A stretch of DNA of 64,000 nucleotides from Alcanivorax sp. S6407 (GCF_023016115.1 NZ_JALKBH010000005.1:124001-188000); one strand, 5' to 3'; counted from the stretch's first letter, positions 25,785 through 34,628 are shown. Numbers and translations: made by a program. Notes: a model not told the origin generated them from the letters alone.

Positions 25785-27056
25785 ATGAAGAAGGAAACGG
25801 TATCCATACATGGTGGATTTGAAGGTGATCCGCAAACCCATGCGGTGGCGGTGCCGATGTATCAGACCACCAGTTACTACTTTGATGATACCCAGCATGG
25901 CGCGGATCTGTTTGATCTGAAAGTTCCCGGCAATATCTACAGCCGGATCATGAACCCCACCAATGCGGTGCTCGAAGAACGGGTAGCCATGCTGGAGGGG
26001 GGTATCGGTGCCTTGGCCATGGCCTCGGGTATGGCGGCAATTACCGCGACAGTCCAGACCCTGGCCCGTGCCGGTGACAATATCGTGTCGGTGAGTCAGC
26101 TGTATGGCGGCACCTATAATCTGTTCGCGCATACGTTGCCAAACCAGGGCATTGAAGTGCGCATGGCCGATGGTCGAGATCCGGAAGCTATCGCTGCGGT
26201 TATCGATGACAAGACCAAAATGGTGTTCTGTGAATCCATCGGCAACCCGGCCGGCAATGTGGTGGATATGGCCGCGTTGGCGAAGGTGGCCCACGCTGCC
26301 GGGGTGCCGTTGGTGGTAGATAACACTGTTGCCACACCCGCGCTGTGTCGCCCGTTTGAACACGGTGCAGATATCGTGGTGCATTCGCTGACCAAGTACA
26401 TGGGCGGGCATGGCACTACCATTGCCGGGATTATTGTGGATTCCGGCAAGTTCCCCTGGAAAGGCAATCCTCGCTTCCCGCAGTTCAATGAACCGGACCC
26501 CAGCTATCACGGTGTAGTGTATGTGGAAGCCATGGGCGAGGCGGCTTTCATTGGCCGTGCCAGGGTTGTGCCACTGCGTAACATGGGAGCCGCCCTGTCG
26601 CCGATGAATGCCTTCCTGATTCTGCAGGGCATCGAAACACTGAGCCTGCGTATGGAGCGCCATTGCGAAAATGCCATGACGGTGGCGGCGTTCCTGCGCG
26701 ATCATGACAAGGTGAGCTGGGTGAACTTTGCCGGGTTGGATACGGACAAGGATTACGCCACCGCGCAAACCTACATGGATGGTGGTGTGCCGTCTTCCAT
26801 TCTCAGTTTTGGTATTGACGGCGGGCGTGACGCCGGGGCGCGCTTCATTGATGCGCTGACCATGATCAAGCGGCTGGTCAATATTGGTGATGCCAAGTCA
26901 CTGGCCTGCCATCCCGCTACGACCACGCACCGTCAGCTCAATGATGAGGAGCTGGAGAGCGCGGGAGTGAGTGCGGATCTGGTGAGATTGTCTGTCGGGA
27001 TCGAACACATTGATGACATCCTTGCGGATATTACCCAGGCGCTCGACAAGGCCTGA
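25785..27056 (+). CDS. metY: O-acetylhomoserine sulfhydrylase (MetY type)
   Basis: A 423-residue PLP enzyme of the Cys/Met metabolism family that makes homocysteine from O-acylhomoserine and sulfide. The lysine that binds PLP lies in VHSLTKYMGGHG; NPTNAVLEERVAMLEGG, SQLYGGTYNLF and the C-terminal SLACHPATTTHRQL are family motifs. The long GNPRFPQFNEPDPSYHG insert points to MetY rather than MetZ or cystathionine enzymes. GGGAGAGAG precedes the second methionine, chosen as start. It is separated from metX by 23 kb but would act directly after it. It converges with an AraC gene with no spacer. Confidence 0.9.
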   Translation: MKKETVSIHGGFEGDPQTHAVAVPMYQTTSYYFDDTQHGADLFDLKVPGNIYSRIMNPTNAVLEERVAMLEGGIGALAMASGMAAITATVQTLARAGDNIVSVSQLYGGTYNLFAHTLPNQGIEVRMADGRDPEAIAAVIDDKTKMVFCESIGNPAGNVVDMAALAKVAHAAGVPLVVDNTVATPALCRPFEHGADIVVHSLTKYMGGHGTTIAGIIVDSGKFPWKGNPRFPQFNEPDPSYHGVVYVEAMGEAAFIGRARVVPLRNMGAALSPMNAFLILQGIETLSLRMERHCENAMTVAAFLRDHDKVSWVNFAGLDTDKDYATAQTYMDGGVPSSILSFGIDGGRDAGARFIDALTMIKRLVNIGDAKSLACHPATTTHRQLNDEELESAGVSADLVRLSVGIEHIDDILADITQALDKA

Positions 27057-28022
27057 TCAGGTTTTTTCGCGGAACTGGGCCGGCGTCATGCCGGTCCAGC
27101 GTTTGAACGCCTTGGAAAAGGCGCTTTCATCAGAAAACCCCAGTGCCTCGGCAATGTTGCTGAGGCGCTCGCCATCCCGAAGTTGTGTTTCCGCCATGCC
27201 TTGCAGCAGGCCGTCACGGAGCAGCTTGAAGCTGCTGCCTTCCTCGCCCAGTTTTCTCACCAGATGTCGCCCGCTCATGGACAGGGCATCGGCTGCTTTT
27301 TCCTTGCCCCAGTGGGGGTGCTGGCGGAGCAGTTGGGTGACCTGGGCGCTGAGGGATTGTTCGCCAAGGGAGTCCAGTACCTGATCAGCCAGGGTACGCA
27401 GGTGCTGACACAGGGCCGGGTTGGCGTAGATCAATGGAAGATCCAGGGAGCTTGCGGGGATCACCAGACTGTTACGGTTGGCCAGAAAGCGCACCGGCAC
27501 GTTGAGCAGGGTTTCGTAACGGCGGTTGTCGTCCAGGGCGGCATGGGCAAACTCCAGGCGCAGGGCTTTCAGTTTGCCGCCGGAAGACCAGCGGGACAGT
27601 TGCAGTAGTGAGGCGAGAGCCGCTTCCACCCGTTCCTGTTTGCGAACCTGATACTGGGGCTCATAGGAAACGATGCATTCTTCGCCCTGTATCTCATAAC
27701 TGAAACGGCCGCCTTCACCGACGATGGGGTAGTAGTCGATCAGGCTTTCCATGGCGTCGGCCACGGTGTCGCAGCTCATCAACACCATGCCGGCGGTATC
27801 CAGATGTCCCACTTCCAATGCCAGTCCGAAACGCACTCCAACCAGGGCATCGTCCGCCTGACTGCAAAAGCTTTCCCAGATATCGCCCTGCAACTCCAGC
27901 CCCACCCGTTCCTGTTCTGCGAAGGCGTCTTGCAGTGCCTCCGGCAGGGAAAATCCCAGCTTGGCAGCGGCCTGGCTGATGGCCTGGGTGTAGCGCACCG
28001 TGACGGTGGGGGTGTGCGACAT
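27057..28022 (-). CDS. AraC family regulator with arabinose-binding-like N-domain
   Basis: A 321-residue regulator of the OruR/ArgR-like AraC group: the N-terminal 190 residues match the Arabinose_bd type (MVLMSCDTVADAMESLIDYYPIVGEG), and the C-terminus has the AraC HTH (FSDESAFSKAFKRWTGMTPAQFR). Its gene is divergent from the flavin monooxygenase operon at 28.2 kb, and a tandem direct repeat in the 145-base shared promoter region looks like its operator. It likely regulates that operon in response to a lipid-like ligand. Confidence 0.87.
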   Translation of the reverse strand: MSHTPTVTVRYTQAISQAAAKLGFSLPEALQDAFAEQERVGLELQGDIWESFCSQADDALVGVRFGLALEVGHLDTAGMVLMSCDTVADAMESLIDYYPIVGEGGRFSYEIQGEECIVSYEPQYQVRKQERVEAALASLLQLSRWSSGGKLKALRLEFAHAALDDNRRYETLLNVPVRFLANRNSLVIPASSLDLPLIYANPALCQHLRTLADQVLDSLGEQSLSAQVTQLLRQHPHWGKEKAADALSMSGRHLVRKLGEEGSSFKLLRDGLLQGMAETQLRDGERLSNIAEALGFSDESAFSKAFKRWTGMTPAQFREKT

Positions 28023-28045
28023 GGGCTGTCCTGTCTGAGTTAACG

Positions 28046-28090
28046 GGTCCCGAATTAACCGTAGGCTGGTCCTGAATTGGCCGTGAGGCT
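28046..28090. promoter_or_regulatory. Tandem direct repeat, probable AraC operator
   Basis: Two head-to-tail copies of GGTCC-Y-GAATT-NN-CCGT, 28046-28067 and 28068-28090, with a 22-base period (two helical turns). AraC-family dimers typically bind such direct repeats. It lies between divergent start codons of the regulator (28022) and the monooxygenase (28168). Confidence 0.7.
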
Positions 28091-28167
28091 CTGGGGCTCT
28101 GACCGTAAAGTGAACATCATAACAAATTCTGAGTTGTGCTCAGCAAACAACAAACGCAGGTGACAAC

Positions 28168-29460
28168 ATGTACGCAGTGATAGGGGCCGGCCCCATGGGG
28201 CTTGCGACCGCCCGCAACCTGAAAAAATATGATATCCCGTTCATTGGATTCGATCTGCATTCCGATGTGGGTGGCCTGTGGGACATCGATAACCCCCACA
28301 GCACCATGTACGAATCCGCGCACCTGATTTCCTCCAAGGGCATGACGGAATTCAAGGAATTCCCCATGGCGGACAGCGTGGCGACCTACCCCCATCACAG
28401 CGAGATGAAGCGCTACTTCCAGGGTTATGCGCGCCAGTTCGGCCTTTACGAAAACTACGAATTTTCCACCCGGGTGGAGAGTGTGGAAAAGGATGGTGAC
28501 GGCTGGCAGGTGACCACCAGCAAGGATGGCGAGCAGCAAACCCGCCGTTTCGAGGGCGTACTGATCGCCAACGGTACCCTGCACAAGCCCAATATGCCGA
28601 GCCTGCCGGGTGAGTTTGAAGGCGAGTTGATGCACTCCAGTGAATACCGCAGTGCCGACGTGTTTGCCGGTAAGCGGGTGCTGGTGGTGGGTTGTGGCAA
28701 TTCCGCCTGCGATATCGCGGTGGACGCGGTGCATCGTGCGGCCAGCGTGGACATGTCCGTGCGTCGTGGTTACTACTTCCTGCCCAAGTTCATTGCCGGC
28801 AAGGCCACCGACAGCCTGGGAGGCAAATTTACCCTGCCACGTCTGGTCAAGCAGAAGGTGGATGGCGCCCTGATTCGCATGCTGATCGGCAAGCCCAGCG
28901 ATTACGGCTTGCCGGATCCGGATTACAAGTTGTATGAATCCCACCCGGTGATCAATTCTCTGATCCTGCATCACCTGGGCCATGGTGACATTACCCCTCA
29001 TGGTGATATCGCCGCCGTATCCGGTAATACCGTGACCTTTGCCGATGGGCAGTCACGGGTCTATGACCTGATCCTGATGGGCACCGGTTACAAGCTGGAT
29101 TACCCCTTCATCGATGCTGCCGAACTCAACTGGCAGGGCCAGGATGCGCCGCAGCTGTACTTGAACGTGTTCCATCCCGAGCACCGCAACCTGTTCATCA
29201 TGGGCATGGTGGAAGCGGCCGGGCTGGGCTGGGAAGGGCGTAACGAACAGGCGGAAATGGTGGCATTGTATCTGCGTGCCAAGTCCAAGGGGCTGCCGGA
29301 AGCGGCGGCCCTGGAGAAGAAAGCCAGTGCCGAGGCCGGCAATAATCTTGATGGTGGCCTGGCCTACCTGAAGCTGGCGCGGATGGCCTACTATGTCCAC
29401 AAGGACACCTATCGCAAGGCCGTCGGTACACACATCAGCGATCTGCTGCAGGGGGTGTGA
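28168..29460 (+). CDS. Flavin-containing monooxygenase (class B)
   Basis: A 430-residue FAD/NADPH monooxygenase. The FAD site is IGAGPMGLATARNLKK, the FMO fingerprint FEGELMHSSEY (FxGxxxHxxxY type) precedes the NADPH site VLVVGCGNSACDIA, and the late motif LMGTGYKLDYPF is present. It differs from the AlmA-type enzyme at 43.6 kb, which has the Baeyer-Villiger form of the fingerprint. It is the first gene of a five-gene operon with a symporter, epimerase, SDR and permease. Substrate unknown. GCAGGTGAC precedes the ATG. Confidence 0.87.
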   Translation: MYAVIGAGPMGLATARNLKKYDIPFIGFDLHSDVGGLWDIDNPHSTMYESAHLISSKGMTEFKEFPMADSVATYPHHSEMKRYFQGYARQFGLYENYEFSTRVESVEKDGDGWQVTTSKDGEQQTRRFEGVLIANGTLHKPNMPSLPGEFEGELMHSSEYRSADVFAGKRVLVVGCGNSACDIAVDAVHRAASVDMSVRRGYYFLPKFIAGKATDSLGGKFTLPRLVKQKVDGALIRMLIGKPSDYGLPDPDYKLYESHPVINSLILHHLGHGDITPHGDIAAVSGNTVTFADGQSRVYDLILMGTGYKLDYPFIDAAELNWQGQDAPQLYLNVFHPEHRNLFIMGMVEAAGLGWEGRNEQAEMVALYLRAKSKGLPEAAALEKKASAEAGNNLDGGLAYLKLARMAYYVHKDTYRKAVGTHISDLLQGV

Positions 29461-29461
29461 C

Positions 29462-30382
29462 ATGGAAGTGCACTTTGGCAGCAACAACCTGCTGATCCTC
29501 AACGTCATTCTCGCGTTCATGATGTTTGGCGTTTCCCTGTCGCTCACCGGTGACGACTTCCGCCGGGTGCTCAAGCGCCCGGATGCCCCCTTGGTGGGGC
29601 TGATTGCCCAGTTTGTGCTGCTGCCCGCAGCCACCTGTCTGACCACCTGGTATTTCAATGTGGATCCGCAACTGGCACTGGGCATGATCCTGGTGGCGTC
29701 CTGCCCGGGCGGTTCCTTCTCCAACATCATGACCTGGCTGGCCAAGGCCAATGTGGCGGTGTCGGTGAGCATGACCGCGGTGTCCAGCCTGGCGGCCATG
29801 TTCCTGACCCCGTTCAACTTTGCCCTGTACGGCTATATCAACCCGAATACCCGCAGCATCCTTACCGAGATTCAGCTCGACAGCATGGAAATCCTGATGC
29901 TGGTGGGGCTGGTGCTGGGTCTGCCTTTGGTGGTTGGCATGCTGGTGGGCAAGGCATTTCCCGCCTTTGCCCATGGCGCGCAGAAGCCCATGCGGGTGAT
30001 CACGCTGTTGGTACTTTTCCTGTTTGTGGGGGTGGCCTTCGGCAACAATATGGATGTGTTCCTGGCCAACGCGGATCGCATCGTCGGCCTGGTAGTACTG
30101 CAGAATCTGCTGGCCCTCGGCCTCGGCTTCTTCGCCGCCGGCCTGACCGGTTTGCCGCGCAATGACCGGCGCGCCATCACAATGGAAGTGGGTATCCAGA
30201 ATTCCGGCCTGGGGCTGGCGATCCTGTTCACCTTCTTTCCGGAGGCCAGTGAGATGATTTTGATCGCCGCCTTCTGGGGCGTCTGGCATCTGGTGACCGG
30301 ACTGGCGCTGGCCTTCTGGTGGGGGCGCCAGCCCGGTGAGGCTGCTGAGGAGGAGGGTGCGCCATGCAAAGACGTATCCTGA
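29462..30382 (+). CDS. Bile acid:sodium symporter (SBF) family transporter
   Basis: A 306-residue inner-membrane protein with about nine to ten helices. The SBF family motifs are visible: ASCPGGSFSNIMTWLAKANVAVSVSMTAVSSL and EVGIQNSGLGLAILFTFFP, which contain the crossover regions that bind sodium and an organic anion. It starts one base after the monooxygenase stop and overlaps the epimerase gene by nineteen bases. In this operon it may import the organic acid or steroid-like compound that is catabolised. Confidence 0.85.
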   Translation: MEVHFGSNNLLILNVILAFMMFGVSLSLTGDDFRRVLKRPDAPLVGLIAQFVLLPAATCLTTWYFNVDPQLALGMILVASCPGGSFSNIMTWLAKANVAVSVSMTAVSSLAAMFLTPFNFALYGYINPNTRSILTEIQLDSMEILMLVGLVLGLPLVVGMLVGKAFPAFAHGAQKPMRVITLLVLFLFVGVAFGNNMDVFLANADRIVGLVVLQNLLALGLGFFAAGLTGLPRNDRRAITMEVGIQNSGLGLAILFTFFPEASEMILIAAFWGVWHLVTGLALAFWWGRQPGEAAEEEGAPCKDVS

Positions 30383-31302
30383 TAACCGGTGCCGGTGGCT
30401 ACATCGGCAGCCTGCTGGCCCGTCGTCTGGCGGAGCAGCACTATGTGGTAGGGGTGGATATCCGTGAGGACAAGTCCGCCACGTTTCCCTTCCATGTGCT
30501 GGATGTGCGCGACCCATCCCTGGCCGGGCTGATTCGCGAGCATCGCATTGAGCAGGTGGTGCATTTGGCGGCGGTGCTGGAAGACTCCGGTGATCGTCAG
30601 CGTGATTACGATATTGATGTGAACGGCACCCGTAATGTGTTGGTGGCTTGCGTGGCCAACGGTGTGCACCAGCTGGTGGTGACCAGTTCCGGCGCGGCCT
30701 ATGGCTACCATGCGGATAATCCGGAGTGGCTGGACGAGCAGGATCCGTTGCGCGGCAACCAGGAATTCGCCTACTCGGATCACAAGCGTCAGGTAGAAGA
30801 GCTGCTGGCGGCCTATCGCCAGTCACATCCCGAGCTCAAGCAGCTGGTGCTGCGTCCGGGTACAGTGCTGGGCAAGGGTACCCGTAACCTGATCACCAAA
30901 CTGTTCGAGGGCAAGCGTTTGCTGGCGGTGGCCGGTTCGCCGTCGCCCTTCGTGTTTATCTGGGATCAGGACGTGCTCGAGATCATCGAAAAGGGTGTCA
31001 ACGAAGAAGCCTCTGGCTGTTTCAATCTGGCCGGTGATGGCGCCCTGAGTATCCATGAGCTGGGCCGTATTCTCGGCAAGCCGGTGGTGGCTATTCCCGC
31101 TGGCGTGTTGCGCGCCGGTCTGTGGCTGGGCAACAAGTTGGGCCTTACCGGCTACACTCCGGCGCAGATCAATTTCCTGCGTTACCGCCCGGTGCTGAGC
31201 AATCAGCGACTGAAAAGTGAATTCGGTTATCAGCCGAAAAAGAGTTCCGAGGAAGTGTTCCGTTTCTATCTGGATGGAACTCCCGCGAGGCAGTCTTCAT
31301 GA
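30364..31302 (+). CDS. NAD-dependent epimerase/dehydratase family protein
   Basis: A 312-residue extended-SDR protein. ILITGAGGYIGSLLARRL binds NAD; the active-site Tyr-Lys pair is in FAYSDHKRQVEELL (YxxxK), preceded by VVTSSGAAYG. The C-terminal half (VLRPGTVLGKGTRN, FVFIWDQDVLEII) resembles SDR-e proteins of steroid or lipid metabolism as much as sugar epimerases. It overlaps the genes on both sides, so it is translated within the operon. Confidence 0.83.
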   Translation: MQRRILITGAGGYIGSLLARRLAEQHYVVGVDIREDKSATFPFHVLDVRDPSLAGLIREHRIEQVVHLAAVLEDSGDRQRDYDIDVNGTRNVLVACVANGVHQLVVTSSGAAYGYHADNPEWLDEQDPLRGNQEFAYSDHKRQVEELLAAYRQSHPELKQLVLRPGTVLGKGTRNLITKLFEGKRLLAVAGSPSPFVFIWDQDVLEIIEKGVNEEASGCFNLAGDGALSIHELGRILGKPVVAIPAGVLRAGLWLGNKLGLTGYTPAQINFLRYRPVLSNQRLKSEFGYQPKKSSEEVFRFYLDGTPARQSS

Positions 31303-32087
31303 AAACGGTATTGATAACCGGTGCCGCTTCGGGACTCGGCTGGGCGCTGGCCCAGCAGGCCCATGCCAGTGGTTACCGGGTGATTCTCACGGACATGAAC
31401 ACTGTGCTGCTGGAAGCGAGAGCGAAACAGCTTGGCGATGCTGAGCGGGTGCTTTGCCGGGAGCTGGACGTCACTGACAGCGATGCCATCACCCTGCTCA
31501 AACAATGGCTGCAGTCGCAGCCGTTCGAGCTGGATCTGCTGATCAACAATGCCGGTATTACCCATCGCTCCCTGGCGGAAAAAACCGCCGTACCGGTGTT
31601 TCGCAAGGTCATGCAGGTGGACTGGCAGGCGCCGGTGGAACTGTCGGTGACGTTGCTTCCGCTGCTGCGCAAAAGCCGTGGCGGCATTATCAATATCGGA
31701 TCCATGGCCGGCTGGATGCCGGTGTTGGGACGCGCCGGTTACTGCAGCGCCAAGAGTGCCATGGCGCAGTTCTTTGAGGTCATGCGCGGGGAGGTCTCGC
31801 GTTATGGCGTGCACATCCTGATGGTGTACCCCAGCTTTCTGGACACGCCCATCGAGACCAATGCGCTGGGCCACGACGGCAAGCCGGCTGGCCATGCGCG
31901 TTCCATGGTCGGCAAGATGCAAACCCCGGAATCGCTGGCGGAAAAGGTGTTTGTTGCCTACGACAAAAAACAGAAACGCCTGTTCCCGGATCGCTTCACC
32001 TGGTTTGCCAGCCTGCTGTGGCGGCTGGCCCCGGATCTCTACCAGCGCATGATGGTGCGCAAGTTCGCCACCGAGCTGGAGCAGTAA
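31299..32087 (+). CDS. Short-chain dehydrogenase/reductase
   Basis: A 262-residue classical SDR. VLITGAASGLGWALAQQA is the nucleotide site, LLINNAGITHRSL the NNAG motif, INIGSMAGWMPVLGRAGYCSAKSAM contains catalytic Ser and YxxxK. It overlaps the preceding epimerase gene by four bases (ATGA). Likely oxidises or reduces an alcohol/ketone intermediate produced by the monooxygenase of the same operon; the substrate is not known. Confidence 0.87.
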   Translation: MKTVLITGAASGLGWALAQQAHASGYRVILTDMNTVLLEARAKQLGDAERVLCRELDVTDSDAITLLKQWLQSQPFELDLLINNAGITHRSLAEKTAVPVFRKVMQVDWQAPVELSVTLLPLLRKSRGGIINIGSMAGWMPVLGRAGYCSAKSAMAQFFEVMRGEVSRYGVHILMVYPSFLDTPIETNALGHDGKPAGHARSMVGKMQTPESLAEKVFVAYDKKQKRLFPDRFTWFASLLWRLAPDLYQRMMVRKFATELEQ

Positions 32088-32089
32088 CC

Positions 32090-32830
32090 TTGGATATTGC
32101 GGTTATGTGGCCCTGGCTGTTGTTGGGGCTGTTCATCTTTTTTGCCTTCACCACGGAGGCCATGACTGGCTTCGGCAGTATCGTCATCGCCCTGTCGATG
32201 GGCGCCCTGGTGCTGCCGATACCGGAAATCCTGCCAGTGCTGGTGCCGCTTAATATTGTCATGAGCAGCACCCTGAGCTGGCGTCACCGTCATCACATCC
32301 ACTGGCCTACCCTGTGGAAGCTGATTCTGCCGTTGATGGTACTGGGCACCCTGGCGGGTTATGGCCTGCGGCCCTGGCTGGGCGATGATTATCTGCGCCA
32401 GGGCTTCGGGGTGCTGGTGCTGTGGTTCAGTAGCCGTGAATTGTGGCGCATGTTCAAGGGCATCGAGGTGCGCAGTCATGCCGCCTGGTGGTCGCGCTGC
32501 TGGATGTTCCTGGCCGGGATTACCCATGGCCTGTTTGCCTCGGGCGGCCCCTTGCTGGTGTATGCGCTCAGTGGCTTGCAGCTGGACAAGCAGCGCTTTC
32601 GCGCCACCCTGATTCTGGTCTGGCTGTCTCTCAACAGCCTGCTCACCGTAGTGTTTCTGCTGGACGGTTCTTTGCTGCCGGCGGCGCCGAAGATCGGCAT
32701 GTTGGTGCCGGTGGTGATTGCCGCCATGCTGCTGGGGGAATGGCTGCATCATCGCATCAACGAAGAGCGGTTTCGTCAGGCGGTGTTTGTGGTGTTGTGG
32801 ATCACCGGCCTGATCCTGATGCGGCCTTAG
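32090..32830 (+). CDS. TauE/SafE-like (COG0730) membrane permease
   Basis: A 246-residue membrane protein with about eight helices. FTTEAMTGFGSIVIALSMGALVLP and FLAGITHGLFASGGPLLVYALSG are the two paired TauE/SafE repeats, each with a conserved Gly-rich turn. Members export sulfite, sulfoacetate or other small organic anions. A TTG at 32090 is preferred because GGAG of the SDR 3' end is correctly spaced; the next ATG is at 32105. It is the last gene of the operon, and a heptad repeat begins on the base after its stop. Confidence 0.8.
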   Translation: MDIAVMWPWLLLGLFIFFAFTTEAMTGFGSIVIALSMGALVLPIPEILPVLVPLNIVMSSTLSWRHRHHIHWPTLWKLILPLMVLGTLAGYGLRPWLGDDYLRQGFGVLVLWFSSRELWRMFKGIEVRSHAAWWSRCWMFLAGITHGLFASGGPLLVYALSGLQLDKQRFRATLILVWLSLNSLLTVVFLLDGSLLPAAPKIGMLVPVVIAAMLLGEWLHHRINEERFRQAVFVVLWITGLILMRP

Positions 32831-32989
32831 AGCTTCAAGCTTCAAGCTTCAAGCTGCAACGCGGGCAATGCCATACCTCTCGCTATGCCGCCGTGCCCGC
32901 GAATCAGGAAAAAGGGTGCGCGGGCACGGCGCCGGATTCATCTGATGCCTTGTTTCATGTTGCAGCTTGTAGCTTTTAGCTTGTAACTC
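32831..32989. repeat. Heptad-repeat element starting at a stop codon
   Basis: The TAG at 32828-32830 is followed on the very next base by three AGCTTCA units, AGCTGCA and ACGCGGG (32831-32865). The inverse arm GCAGCTT, GTAGCTT, TTAGCTT, GTAACTC spans 32962-32989. The core contains GTGCCCGCG and GCGGGCAC segments that are themselves inverted. This is the cleanest copy in the window. Confidence 0.85.
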
Positions 32990-33064
32990 GTCTCCCCGCC
33001 CTTTTCCTTCCCCCGTTCATCGTGCTATTGATTCCCTTCCTGATCTGTCTCCCGAGGAGCCTGC

Positions 33065-33655
33065 ATGTCTTCAGTGGAAATTCGTCCGGTTACCGGTATT
33101 GCGGTAGAGCCATGGCTGGATGAACTGGCGCAGTTGCGCATCGAGGTGTTTCGGGACTTTCCCTACCTGTATGACGGTGATCTGGAATATGAGCGCCGTT
33201 ATCTGGATCGGTATGCCCAGTCCGATCGCAGCGTCTTTGTGCTGGCCCTGGAGTTCAACAAGCTGGTGGGTGCTGCCACCGGCTTGCCCCTGCGGGAAGC
33301 GGATGATGCCTTTCAGGCACCGTTTCGGATGCTGGGGGCGGATCTGTCCACGGTGTTCTATTTTGGTGAGTCGGTGCTGAAGAAGGACTGGCGGGGGCAG
33401 GGCATCGGGCATCGTTTCTTTGATCTGCGCGAGCAGTACGCGGAGGATTTTGGTTTCCAGGACACCACCTTCTGTGCGGTGCAGCGGCCTGACGATCATC
33501 CGGCACGGCCGGCAGATTATCGCCCTCTGGATGCCTTCTGGCGCGGGCGGGGCTATTTCCCCCAGGACCAGCTGGTGGCCGATTTCGAGTGGACCGATCT
33601 GGGTGACAGCGAGCCTTCGCTCAAGCATATGCAGTTCTGGTTGCACAGCCTTTAG
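33065..33655 (+). CDS. GNAT family N-acetyltransferase
   Basis: A 196-residue acetyltransferase. The acetyl-CoA pyrophosphate-binding motif A is visible as KKDWRGQGIGHRFF, preceded by a beta strand (STVFYFGESVL). Other parts (EVFRDFPYLYDGDLEYERRYL) are like GNATs of unknown substrate. GAGGAGC lies just before the ATG. It stands alone between a repeat element and a small membrane protein gene. Confidence 0.82.
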   Translation: MSSVEIRPVTGIAVEPWLDELAQLRIEVFRDFPYLYDGDLEYERRYLDRYAQSDRSVFVLALEFNKLVGAATGLPLREADDAFQAPFRMLGADLSTVFYFGESVLKKDWRGQGIGHRFFDLREQYAEDFGFQDTTFCAVQRPDDHPARPADYRPLDAFWRGRGYFPQDQLVADFEWTDLGDSEPSLKHMQFWLHSL

Positions 33656-33832
33656 TCAGTTGCGCCTTGCGGATGCCGCAGTGGGCGCGGGCGCGGGCCT
33701 GATTGACCAAAAGTGTGTGCTATCCCCCATGTGGGGGATTGTCGGTTTTTTAAACTCCTCTACCATGCAGTCTCAGTGACTGGGATATGCAATGGCTTGC
33801 CCAGTTTCTGCTTTGGGAAAAGGGGAGAAAAA

Positions 33833-33946
33833 ATGGAATTACATTACCGGTTATCGGTATTCGCTGAGCGGTTGGTCAGGCATATCCTGATCATCATACC
33901 CATGGCGTTGCTGGCGGCAGCCGTAGCCGTTGTGGTGGCCGGCTGA
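33833..33946 (+). CDS. Small single-pass membrane protein, 37 residues
   Basis: Reads MELHYRLSVFAERLVRHI followed by a 19-residue hydrophobic stretch (LIIIPMALLAAAVAVVVAG to the end). The ATG is well placed behind AGGGGAG, and a strong terminator follows 25 bases after the stop, so a real small protein is likely. The amphipathic N-terminus with two arginines suggests N-in topology. No homologue is recognised. Confidence 0.5.
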   Translation: MELHYRLSVFAERLVRHILIIIPMALLAAAVAVVVAG

Positions 33947-33971
33947 ACCGACAGGATCATGATTCATCAAG

Positions 33972-34009
33972 CGCCCGCCCGGTTGAGCTTCAGCCTGGCG
34001 GGCGTTTTT
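33972..34009. terminator. Bidirectional terminator
   Basis: CGCCCGCC (33972-33979) and GGCGGGCG (33997-34004) followed by five T on the + strand. It serves the 37-residue gene and includes the stop codon of the convergent methyltransferase gene. Confidence 0.75.
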
Positions 34010-34628
34010 GCATCAGCACCACCGGGTTGCCGGTGAGGTGCAGATCCCAGCCCTGTTTCCGGGCCAGCCACTGAAAGGTGGCAGGCTGCCAGAAGCACAC
34101 GTGGGTAGGGTCGCGGCGGTAATGCCAGCGGGCGAAGGCGTCATCGTCGATCAGCCAGCGGGTCATGATGCCCAGCCAGCCGCCGGGCTTCACATGTTCG
34201 GAAAACCACTGCCATTCCTTCGCCGGCTGGTGCAGGTGCTCGATCACTTCTGTGCAGGTGACGAAGTCATATTGCGGTTCCAGCGCTGCCTTATCTGACG
34301 CATAGAGCGGATCCCAGGTGGCGCAATCAAACCCCTGCTCGCGCAGCATCATGGCCAGTGCCGGGCCCGGACCGCAGCCGAAATCCAGCCCCCGGGCGCC
34401 GGGGGGCAGCTCGCGCTTGAGCGGCTCGGCCAGTTGTGACAGGAATTTCCGGTAGCCGGGATCATCCGGCCGGTTGTCATGCAGATCGTACTGGCCTTTT
34501 TCCTGCTCGGCGCTGGGTAGCTTGTCCGGGTGTTCAAAGGTCAGCTGGCAGTTCGGGCAGCGAAAGTATTCACGTCCTTCTACGGTCGCAAATAGGGCTG
34601 CAGGTGTATGGCAGAGAGTGCAGTTCAT
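33990..34628 (-). CDS. Zinc-ribbon class I SAM methyltransferase
   Basis: A 212-residue protein. Residues 1-30 hold two CxxC pairs (CTLC and CPNC), a small zinc ribbon; the rest is a Rossmann methyltransferase with GLDFGCGPGPALAMML, then DFVTCTEVIEHLHQP and VKPGGWLGIMTRW. The start ATG overlaps the stop of the upstream lipase-like gene by four bases (ATGA). Substrate unknown. The similar zinc-ribbon class often modifies lipids, quinones or small molecules, but I cannot narrow it down. Confidence 0.8.
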   Translation of the reverse strand: MNCTLCHTPAALFATVEGREYFRCPNCQLTFEHPDKLPSAEQEKGQYDLHDNRPDDPGYRKFLSQLAEPLKRELPPGARGLDFGCGPGPALAMMLREQGFDCATWDPLYASDKAALEPQYDFVTCTEVIEHLHQPAKEWQWFSEHVKPGGWLGIMTRWLIDDDAFARWHYRRDPTHVCFWQPATFQWLARKQGWDLHLTGNPVVLMQKRPPG

